Position numbers and translations under genes: made by a program. A stretch of DNA of 38,812 nt from an uncultured Christensenella sp. GTDB taxonomy: Bacteria > Bacillota > Clostridia > Christensenellales > Borkfalkiaceae. Below are positions 31,839 to 38,812 of this stretch, piece by piece. The notes under the pieces are model-generated. The model had not been told where the DNA came from, searched no databases, and saw only the letters and a list, made by a program, of their open reading frames with translations. Positions within the stretch are counted from its first letter, which is position 1. Every line of letters starts with the position of its first letter. The stretch covers positions 1-38,812 of the forward strand of contig CAJKUC010000017.1 of assembly GCA_905203015.1 (NCBI GenBank). The letters run 5' to 3'.

Positions 31839-31943
31839 AGATAGGTGAGAAAATGGCGCGTATTTTCGCGCTTCGGTTTGCGCATGCGCTTTTTGCGTGC
31901 GCCCGCCGCGTTTTCGATAATTTTTCAGCGGAGTTTTTTAGCG

Positions 31944-34937
31944 ATGGGACTTTTCGGATTCTTATTAAACAGCGACAGCAGACGGAGTTTGAGAAAACTC
32001 AACAAAATCGCCGACAGCGTGGAAGCATTGGACGGCAAATATGCCGCAATGGACGACGAAACGCTTAAAGCGCAGACGGGCGTTTTGAAGGAACGCCTTG
32101 CGGCGGGCGAAACCACGGACGATATTCTTCCCGACGCTTTCGCGGCGTTGCGCGAAGCGGCGTGGCGCGTGCTTAAAATGAAGCACTTCCGCGTGCAGAT
32201 CATCGGCGGTATCTGTCTGCATCAGGGGCGTATCGCGGAAATGCGTACGGGCGAAGGCAAAACGCTTGTGGCTACGCTTCCCGCTTACCTCAACGCGCTT
32301 ACGGGAAAGAGCGTGCACGTTGTCACCGTGAACGATTACCTTGCCCGCCGCGACGCGGAATGGATGGGAAAAGTGCATAAGTTCATGGGGCTTACGGTGG
32401 GCGTTATCGTTCCCGGCATGGAGGACGATGAAAAGCGCGCCGCATATCAGTGCGATATCGTCTACGGCACGAACAACGAATTCGGTTTCGATTATCTTCG
32501 CGATAATCTGAAAACGGATCTTAAAAAGATGGTGCAACGCGATCTGTCCTTCGCGATCGTGGACGAAGTGGACTCCATTTTAATCGACGAAGCGAGAACG
32601 CCGCTTATCATTTCGGGCAGGGGTGAAAAATCTTCCGATCTGTACGTGCAGGTGGATAAATTCGTGCGTACGCTTTCGGGCGGCTTCGACGACGAACTGA
32701 AAGAAGAGGAAGACGAAGCGTACCGCGCCGCACGCGAAGCGAAAGCGTCGAAAAAAAAGAATAAAAAGGCTCTGGCGGAAGAAGCGGCGAAAGACGACGA
32801 GGAAGAAGAAGTCGTCGATTACACGAAGATGACGCTGGAAGAGCAGGCGAATTACGAAGCGGAACAGGAAGAAAAGAGACGGGCGGCTTTGCAGAATGCG
32901 CCCGAAGGGAAGAAAGCCCTTGCGAAAAACAAAGATTGGGATTACATCGTAAACCGCAAGGATAAAACGGTGGAACTCACCGATTCCGGCGCGCAGAAAG
33001 CGGAAAGATTTTTCCGTATCGATAATATCGCGGAAATCGCGCACGCCGATTTAAACCATCACATTCAGCAGGCTTTGAAAGCGCACAAACTTTTCAAGCG
33101 CGACGAAGATTATATCGTGAACGACGGAGAAGTGATCATCGTAGACGAATTTACGGGCCGTCTTATGATCGGCAGACGATATTCCGACGGTTTGCATCAG
33201 GCGATCGAAGCGAAAGAAGGCGTGGAAGTGCGCAGCGAAAACAAAACGTACGCAACGATTACCTTCCAGAATTACTTCCGTCTGTATTCCAAACTTTCGG
33301 GCATGACGGGTACGGCGAAGACGGAAGAAGCGGAATTCCGTACGATTTATTCGCTCGACGTTGTGGAAATTCCCACGAACAAACCCATCAAGCGCGTGGA
33401 TCTTCCCGATATGGTGTATTCCACGATCGACGGCAAAAAGCGCGCAGTGGTGCAGGAGATTATCGAGCGCAATAAGAGCGGTCAGCCCGTGCTGGTGGGT
33501 ACGGCTTCCGTGGATAAATCGGAAGAGATCGCGAGACTTCTGAAAAAGAACGGCATCAAACACAATATTTTAAACGCGAAGAACCACGAACGCGAAGCGG
33601 AAATCGTGGCGCAGGCGGGCAGATTCGGCGCGGTGACCATCGCCACCAACATGGCGGGGCGCGGCACGGATATTCTGCTCGGCGGCAACCCCGAATATCT
33701 GGCGAAAAAACGTCTGCGCGAAGAAGGCGTGGGGCACGAGGACATCGAACTTGCCGTAAGCACCTATCTCACCGACGTAAGCGAAGATATTCTGAAAGTG
33801 CGCGAACGCTACGAAAAATTATACGCTTATTATAAGGCGGAAACGGATAAGGAAAAGGAGCAGGTGATCGCCGCGGGCGGGCTTTGCATCATCGGTACGG
33901 AACGCCACGAATCGCGGCGTATCGACAACCAGTTGCGCGGGCGTGCCGGTCGTCAGGGCGATATCGGTATGTCGGTGTTCTTCCTTTCCCTCGAAGACGA
34001 TCTCGTGAAGAGATTCGGCGGCGAGAGAATGAAAGCGATGTACAATTTCTTCAAGATCGACGAAGATACCTGCCTGCAATCGAAGATGCTTTCGCACGGG
34101 ATCGCGAACGCGCAGAAAGCGATCGAAGGGCGCAACTTCGGCATCCGTAAGAACGTACTTCAGTACGACGACGTAATGAACAAACAGCGCGAAGTGATGT
34201 ACGCGGAACGCATGAAAGTGCTTAAAGGCGAAAACGTACACGATCAGGTGTTGAAATATATTCCCGATTATGTGGAAGAAGTGGTGCGCGGAGCGGTGAA
34301 CGCCGACGATCTTCCCGAACTTTGGAACGAAGCGGAACTCAACGCCGCGCTGGAAGCGAAACTGCTTCCCGAGGGAACGAATTACGTGACGAGAGAACGG
34401 CTTGAAAAATGGGATTACGCGTTGGCGATTCAGAAGATCACGAATAAGACGGTGAAAGAATACGAAAAGAAGATCGAAGAAATCTCGAAAATGGGCGTGG
34501 ATTTCTCCGACGTGGAACGCCGTGTGCTGTTGATGACCGTGGACCGCAACTGGATCGATCACATCGACGCGATGGATCAGTTGCGTAAAGGTATCGGGCT
34601 TCGGGCGTACGGACAGGTGGATCCGATCATCTCGTACAAGAAAGAGGGCTTCGATATGTTCGACGAAATGGTGGAACGGATTCAGCGCACCACGATTTCC
34701 GTATTGCTGAAAGTGAAGATCGAAATCCGCGGCAACGCGCCATCCGGCAACGCGGGCGGCGGCAACGCAAACGGTGCTTCGGCGGGCGGAAATGCGGCGA
34801 ACAGCGCGGCAAGACGTCCGTTCAGAAGACAGATGCCCGAGCCGATACAGAATATGTCCTCTTATAAAGAAGCGCAGGCGCGCGCGGCGGCGAACACCGG
34901 GAACGGCGGCAACGCAAACGGCGGAGAGAACGCCTGA
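31944..34937 (+). CDS. secA: Preprotein translocase ATPase SecA
   Basis: 997 residues from the ATG at 31944; the in-frame GTG at 31845 lies in the leader. Motifs: GEGKT (103-107), VTVNDYLARRDAEWMG, DEVDSILIDEARTP (207-220), GTASVDKSEEI, NMAGRGTDI and the LRGRAGRQGD finger. A charged insertion of about 80 residues (about 247-330, Glu/Lys/Ala rich) separates FVRTL from the DYIVNRKDKTVELT strand. The C-terminus is a Gly/Asn/Ala linker ending without the usual zinc-binding C-x-C-x8-C-H/C motif. It drives Sec-dependent export with SecYEG. A GGAG ribosome site lies 10 nt upstream. prfB follows. Confidence 0.96.
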   Translation: MGLFGFLLNSDSRRSLRKLNKIADSVEALDGKYAAMDDETLKAQTGVLKERLAAGETTDDILPDAFAALREAAWRVLKMKHFRVQIIGGICLHQGRIAEMRTGEGKTLVATLPAYLNALTGKSVHVVTVNDYLARRDAEWMGKVHKFMGLTVGVIVPGMEDDEKRAAYQCDIVYGTNNEFGFDYLRDNLKTDLKKMVQRDLSFAIVDEVDSILIDEARTPLIISGRGEKSSDLYVQVDKFVRTLSGGFDDELKEEEDEAYRAAREAKASKKKNKKALAEEAAKDDEEEEVVDYTKMTLEEQANYEAEQEEKRRAALQNAPEGKKALAKNKDWDYIVNRKDKTVELTDSGAQKAERFFRIDNIAEIAHADLNHHIQQALKAHKLFKRDEDYIVNDGEVIIVDEFTGRLMIGRRYSDGLHQAIEAKEGVEVRSENKTYATITFQNYFRLYSKLSGMTGTAKTEEAEFRTIYSLDVVEIPTNKPIKRVDLPDMVYSTIDGKKRAVVQEIIERNKSGQPVLVGTASVDKSEEIARLLKKNGIKHNILNAKNHEREAEIVAQAGRFGAVTIATNMAGRGTDILLGGNPEYLAKKRLREEGVGHEDIELAVSTYLTDVSEDILKVRERYEKLYAYYKAETDKEKEQVIAAGGLCIIGTERHESRRIDNQLRGRAGRQGDIGMSVFFLSLEDDLVKRFGGERMKAMYNFFKIDEDTCLQSKMLSHGIANAQKAIEGRNFGIRKNVLQYDDVMNKQREVMYAERMKVLKGENVHDQVLKYIPDYVEEVVRGAVNADDLPELWNEAELNAALEAKLLPEGTNYVTRERLEKWDYALAIQKITNKTVKEYEKKIEEISKMGVDFSDVERRVLLMTVDRNWIDHIDAMDQLRKGIGLRAYGQVDPIISYKKEGFDMFDEMVERIQRTTISVLLKVKIEIRGNAPSGNAGGGNANGASAGGNAANSAARRPFRRQMPEPIQNMSSYKEAQARAAANTGNGGNANGGENA

Positions 34938-35061
34938 CGCCCCGCGAAATCGCCTGAAAAACGCGGGCAGAGCACGGGCATATTGCGTGTAAAAGCGCGT
35001 ATGGCGTACAGAGATAGATTCTAAGGAAAAGCGACGGAGAGAACGAAGAATACGGAGTGGT

Positions 35062-36159
35062 ATGTTTAAAGCGGACGATTACAGATTAAAAATTCAGGGA
35101 ATGCGCGGCGTGCTTGCGGAAGCGGGATACGCGCTGGATCTGGATAATCAGAAGAAAAAATTAGCGGAATTACAGGAAGAACAGCAGAAGCCGGAAGTGT
35201 GGCAGGATCTCGAACGTTCTACGAAAATCGGCAGAGAAATCGCGCATATTCAGAATAAGATCACCGCGTACGATAAAAGCGAAACGGCTTTGTCCGATGC
35301 GGAAGAAGTGATCGATCTGATCGAAGAAACGGGCGACGAAACGCTGATTGCGGAACTTGACGGCATGCTTGCCACGGCGGATAAAGATATAGAAGATATG
35401 CGTATCCGCGCGATTCTGAAAGGACCGTACGATTCGCACAACGCGCTTTTAACGTTGCATGCGGGCGCGGGCGGCACGGAGGCTTGCGACTGGTGCTCGA
35501 TGCTGTACCGTATGTATAATCGCTATTGCGAAAAGATGGGGTTTAAAGTGTACGAACTCGATCGCGAAGCGGGCGACGAAGCGGGCATAAAAAGCGTGGA
35601 TTTCCGTGTGGAAGGCGAAAACGCTTACGGTTATCTGAAAGCGGAAATGGGCGTGCACCGTCTGGTGCGTATTTCCCCGTTCGACGCGAATAAGAGGCGG
35701 CACACGTCGTTTTGTTCGTTGGAAGTAATGCCCGAAGTGGAAGACGATAACGAAGTGGAAATCAAAGACGACGATATCCGTATCGATATTTATCACTCGG
35801 GCGGCGCAGGCGGGCAGAACGTAAACAAAGTGGCTTCCGCCGTGCGTATCACGCACTTTCCCACGGGGATCGTGGTGCAGTGCCAGAACGAAAGATCGCA
35901 ACTTCAGAACAAAGAGATGTGCTTCAACATGCTGCGGTCAAAACTGCTCGAAAAGAAGATCGAGGAGCGGCAGGCGGAAGCGGACGCAATGAAGGGCGAC
36001 GTGAAAAAGATCGAATGGGGTTCGCAGATCCGTTCGTATGTATTCTGCCCGTATACGATGGCGAAAGATCACCGCACGGGTTATGAAAAAGGCGATATTC
36101 AGGCGGTGATGGACGGCGATATTCAGGGCTTTATCATCGACTATCTGAAGAAGATTTAA
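35062..36159 (+). CDS. prfB: Peptide chain release factor 2, without programmed frameshift
   Basis: 365 residues. The stop-codon-reading tripeptide is SPF (205-207), the RF2 type for UGA/UAA. The peptidyl-tRNA hydrolysis motif GGQ is at 250-252 (SGGAGGQNVNK). Most bacterial prfB genes need a +1 frameshift at an in-frame UGA near codon 25. Here the corresponding stretch (AGYALDLDNQKKKL) reads straight through with no UGA. Autoregulation by frameshifting is therefore absent. GGAG lies just upstream of the ATG, and there is a 124-bp gap from secA. Confidence 0.96.
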   Translation: MFKADDYRLKIQGMRGVLAEAGYALDLDNQKKKLAELQEEQQKPEVWQDLERSTKIGREIAHIQNKITAYDKSETALSDAEEVIDLIEETGDETLIAELDGMLATADKDIEDMRIRAILKGPYDSHNALLTLHAGAGGTEACDWCSMLYRMYNRYCEKMGFKVYELDREAGDEAGIKSVDFRVEGENAYGYLKAEMGVHRLVRISPFDANKRRHTSFCSLEVMPEVEDDNEVEIKDDDIRIDIYHSGGAGGQNVNKVASAVRITHFPTGIVVQCQNERSQLQNKEMCFNMLRSKLLEKKIEERQAEADAMKGDVKKIEWGSQIRSYVFCPYTMAKDHRTGYEKGDIQAVMDGDIQGFIIDYLKKI

Positions 36160-36192
36160 ACAATTCAAACGTTTGCCTGCGGGCAGACAGTG

Positions 36193-36217
36193 CGGGGGCG
36201 GCGGAAACGCGCCCCCG
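36193..36217 (+). promoter_or_regulatory. GC-rich hairpin between prfB and tsaD
   Basis: CGGGGGCG (36193-36200) / CGCCCCCG (36210-36217). There is no T run, so it is not a classical terminator; it may affect mRNA stability. Confidence 0.5.
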
Positions 36218-36241
36218 AAAGTATAGGCAGAAAAAAGAGTT

Positions 36242-37279
36242 ATGGAACAGACGGCAGAAAAAAAAGAACCCGTGATTTTAGGGATCGAATCGTCGTGCGA
36301 CGAAACGGCGGCGGCGGTGATCAGAGGCAGAAAGATTCTTTCCGATGAAATCGCTTCGTCCGCTTCCGTGCAGGCTTTGTACGGCGGCGTCGTGCCCGAA
36401 ATCGCTTCGCGCGCGCATGCCGACGCAGTGGATAAAGTGGTGCGGGCGGCGATAGAAAACGCGGAAATCACCGCCGACGAGATCGACGCCGTTGCCGTTA
36501 CGTACGGCGCGGGGTTGCTCGGCGCGCTTTTGGTGGGCGTGTCGTTTGCGAAAGCGTTCGCCTATTCGATCGGAAAGCCGTTGATCGCGGTCAACCATAT
36601 CCGCGGGCATCTTGCGGCGGCATATCTTGCGGACGAAAATTTACAGCCGCCGTTCGTCACGTTGCTTGCGAGTGGTGGTCACACCGCTATTTTGTATGCC
36701 GCAACGGAAACAGAATTTTCCTATCTCGGGGGCACGAAAGACGACGCCGCGGGCGAAGCGTTCGATAAAGTGGCGCGGGTGCTGGGGCTTCCCTATCCGG
36801 GCGGGCCGAATATTGAGCGGCTTGCCGTACAGGGCAAGGCGGAAATTCCCATGCCGCAGATGTTCAAAGGTGCGGGCGGGTACGATTTTTCGTACAGCGG
36901 GCTGAAAACGGCGGTGATCAATTATTGCCACGGAAAGGAACAGAAAGGCGAAGCGTACAATAAGGCGGACGTTGCGGCTTCTTTTCAGAAAGCGGCGGTC
37001 GACGTGCTTGTGAAAAAAACCATTGCGGCGGCGAAAGAGAAGCGTGTGCGCGTGGTGACGGCGGGCGGCGGCGTGATCGCAAACGGCTATCTGCGCAATA
37101 CGTTGGCGGCGGCATGCAAAAAGAACGGCTTGCGCCTTGTACTGCCCGAAAAGAGATACTGCACGGATAACGCCGCGATGATCGCTTCGGAAGGGCTGAT
37201 CCGTTTCAGGCACGGGGAATTTGCCGATCTTACGCTGAACGCGAAGGCCTCGATTCCGCTTTCCGTAGTGGCTGATTAA
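36242..37279 (+). CDS. tsaD: tRNA threonylcarbamoyladenosine synthase subunit TsaD
   Basis: 345 residues of the Kae1/TsaD ASKHA fold. ILGIESSCDETAAAV opens the family, His119 and His123 (NHIRGH) bind the metal, and LASGGHT, DDAAGEAFDKVARVLGLPYPGGP, FSYSGLKTA and CTDNAAMIA are all present. It transfers the threonylcarbamoyl group to A37 of ANN-decoding tRNAs, with TsaB and TsaE, neither of which is in this window. No clear promoter is seen, so it may be read from prfB. Confidence 0.95.
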   Translation: MEQTAEKKEPVILGIESSCDETAAAVIRGRKILSDEIASSASVQALYGGVVPEIASRAHADAVDKVVRAAIENAEITADEIDAVAVTYGAGLLGALLVGVSFAKAFAYSIGKPLIAVNHIRGHLAAAYLADENLQPPFVTLLASGGHTAILYAATETEFSYLGGTKDDAAGEAFDKVARVLGLPYPGGPNIERLAVQGKAEIPMPQMFKGAGGYDFSYSGLKTAVINYCHGKEQKGEAYNKADVAASFQKAAVDVLVKKTIAAAKEKRVRVVTAGGGVIANGYLRNTLAAACKKNGLRLVLPEKRYCTDNAAMIASEGLIRFRHGEFADLTLNAKASIPLSVVAD

Positions 37280-37512
37280 GGCGAGCGTTTCACAAACAAC
37301 GGGCGCAAAGGAAAGGCGGATAACCGCGATTTTCGCACAAATTTTTGCAACGGCGTTTATAAGCGGAAAAAAGAGGGTATAAAGCGGGTAGAATAACCGA
37401 AAGAATCGGAACGAATAAACGAATTGCCGCGCGGCATGGCGCAAAAGCGTAAATGCCCGGAAGCGAAGACGCGGCGGCGATATTTTCCCGCAGAGGCGGG
37501 TACGGAGCAGAT

Positions 37513-38460
37513 ATGGCTGATGTATTTTTCGACGCGCTGCTCGATACGCTGAAACTTTTGCCGTTTCTCGTATTGATCTACGTGATTATCGAACTTCTCG
37601 AGCATAAGACGAATATCAACAGCGAACACGGCAGGCTTCGCGGCGGCTTAGGGCCTCTGATCGGCAGTGCGACGGGGCTGATTCCGCAATGCGGTTTTTC
37701 CGTGATGGCGGCGAAACTGTACGAGCAGAAGTATATCACGATCGGTACGCTTCTTGCGATCTTTTTATCCACCAGCGACGAAGCGTTCGTGATTCTGCTT
37801 TCCGAGGGCGCGGCGGGAAAACTTCTGCCGCTGATTATCGTGAAAATGGCGATCGGCGTATCCGTGGGGTATATTGCGGACGGAATTTCCTTTTTGATAC
37901 GGAAAAAGACCTCCGATCCGCTTTTTGCGGAGGGTGCGTTTCTCGACGGTAACGCGAAGATCAATCCGCAGGCTTGCGCCGGAGACGTGCACGGCTTTTT
38001 CTTTAAAAACGACGAAAAGGACGAATGTACTTCCTGCGGCAGGGAGCACGACGACGGGAAGCCGTGGCTGACTTACTTTGTGCATCCTTTGTTGCATGCG
38101 TTGCAGGTGGCTGCGTTTATATTCGCGGTGAATTTCGTGCTCGGCGCGATCGTGCATGCCGTGACGGAAGAAAAATTCATGGCGTTTATGCAAAGCGGCG
38201 CGGCGGCGCAGCCGTTTATCGCGGCGCTGATCGGTCTGATCCCGAATTGCGCTTCCAGCGTGGTGATCACGCAATGTTTTCTGAAAGGCGGCATTTTATT
38301 CGGCTCGTGCGTGGCGGGGCTTTGCGCCAATGCGGGGCTGGGCTTCGTGGTGCTTTTGAAAAACACGAAAGAATGGAAGCGGAATCTTATGCTGATTCTG
38401 ATTTGTTACGCCGTTTCCGTGGCGGCAGGCAGCCTGATCAACGCCGTATGGGCGTGGTAA
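37513..38460 (+). CDS. Putative 10-TM heavy-metal exporter (ArsP_2 / putative manganese transporter family)
   Basis: 315 residues from the ATG at 37513 with a GGAG site 5 bp upstream; the earlier in-frame ATG at 37453 has none. Two halves show an internal repeat: GLIPQCGFSV (about 55-64) and GLIPNCASSV (about 241-250), each in a membrane hairpin. Between them a hydrophilic loop carries DECTSCGREHDDG (about 170-182), a possible metal-binding site. The family is annotated as a putative heavy-metal or manganese exporter. The metal is not known from sequence. Confidence 0.8.
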   Translation: MADVFFDALLDTLKLLPFLVLIYVIIELLEHKTNINSEHGRLRGGLGPLIGSATGLIPQCGFSVMAAKLYEQKYITIGTLLAIFLSTSDEAFVILLSEGAAGKLLPLIIVKMAIGVSVGYIADGISFLIRKKTSDPLFAEGAFLDGNAKINPQACAGDVHGFFFKNDEKDECTSCGREHDDGKPWLTYFVHPLLHALQVAAFIFAVNFVLGAIVHAVTEEKFMAFMQSGAAAQPFIAALIGLIPNCASSVVITQCFLKGGILFGSCVAGLCANAGLGFVVLLKNTKEWKRNLMLILICYAVSVAAGSLINAVWAW

Positions 38461-38531
38461 TTATGCGGATATAGCCGCGTGACTGTGAAAAAATCGGATA
38501 AAAATAACGGAAAGAGGAGATATAAACAACG

Positions 38532-38812
38532 ATGACGGAAGAAATGAAAATCCTCGGAAGAGAGGACGGAAAACTGAAAATCGCTTTATCGGGAGAGGTG
38601 GATTCCGGCAATGCGGAAGATTTCTATAACGGCGTGATCGAGGCGTACGCGGGTGATCCGTCGGATATCCTGTTCGATTGCGCGGATCTTGATTTTATCG
38701 ACAGCACCACTCTCGGAACGTTCGTTAAAATTCTGAAACGGGTGAAGACGGACGGATTTAAAATGTCGATCGTGAATTTGAAGCCGAAGATTAAAAAATT
38801 GTTTTTGATCTG
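38532..38812 (+). CDS. STAS-domain anti-sigma-factor antagonist, 5' end
   Basis: The gene runs off the right edge; 93 residues are visible. The STAS fold opens KILGREDGKLKIALSGEVDSGNA. The phosphorylatable Ser sits in LDFIDSTTLGTFVKI, matching the SpoIIAA/RsbV consensus D-S-x-x-L-G. It would bind a partner-switching anti-sigma kinase to release a sigma factor; an RsbW/SpoIIAB-like gene may lie just outside. The AGGAG site is about 14 nt upstream, somewhat far, so a second in-frame ATG at 38544 is possible. Confidence 0.85.
   Translation, partial: MTEEMKILGREDGKLKIALSGEVDSGNAEDFYNGVIEAYAGDPSDILFDCADLDFIDSTTLGTFVKILKRVKTDGFKMSIVNLKPKIKKLFLI

Overview
The window looks like chromosomal DNA from a low-to-medium GC Bacillota of class Clostridia. 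The order Christensenellales is a guess from overall style only. The evidence is consensus sigma-A promoters, strong GGAGG ribosome sites, the rimP-nusA-rnpM-ylxQ-infB-rbfA-nrnA operon, a secA-prfB pair, and lipoproteins with clear lipoboxes. Almost everything is on the plus strand; only a peptidase and an AraC regulator are on the minus strand. I found no tRNA, rRNA, insertion sequence, prophage or CRISPR array.

Positions 1-14000 are accessory. They hold the 3' end of a BspA-type leucine-rich-repeat surface protein, a short terminated transcript without a convincing ORF, a GPH-type sugar symporter coupled to an alpha/beta hydrolase, a secreted M28 zinc peptidase, and a divergent AraC regulator / GH3 glycosidase pair. 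After these come an orphan lipoprotein of 581 residues, a 51-codon fragment and a GH106-type glycosidase. Together this suggests glycan scavenging with local regulation.

Positions 14000-20930 are the conserved translation/transcription operon (rimP to nrnA). Its promoter is followed by a 12-bp leader hairpin and a TTG start for rimP. Positions 21000-28300 hold a GH109-like NAD-dependent enzyme behind a large inverted repeat, a strong structured non-coding RNA candidate (about 22802-22986) with a perfect promoter and its own terminator, an ABC exporter pair, a small HMA metal-binding protein, and a lipoprotein with an RsgI-like middle domain behind a structured leader. Positions 28400-38812 return to housekeeping: dgt, an Lgt-family enzyme, a CPBP protease, secA, prfB without the usual frameshift, tsaD, a 10-TM metal exporter and the start of a STAS-domain protein.

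The most unusual material is in the gaps. The first item is the 22.8-kb RNA, which may be a raiA-type RNA. The second is a minus-strand perfect promoter at 8756-8784 that runs at once into a terminator hairpin, predicting an RNA of only about 35 nt. A near-identical palindrome sits 147 bp away in the leader of the orphan lipoprotein. A third consensus promoter (659-687) makes a terminated RNA of about 160 nt.
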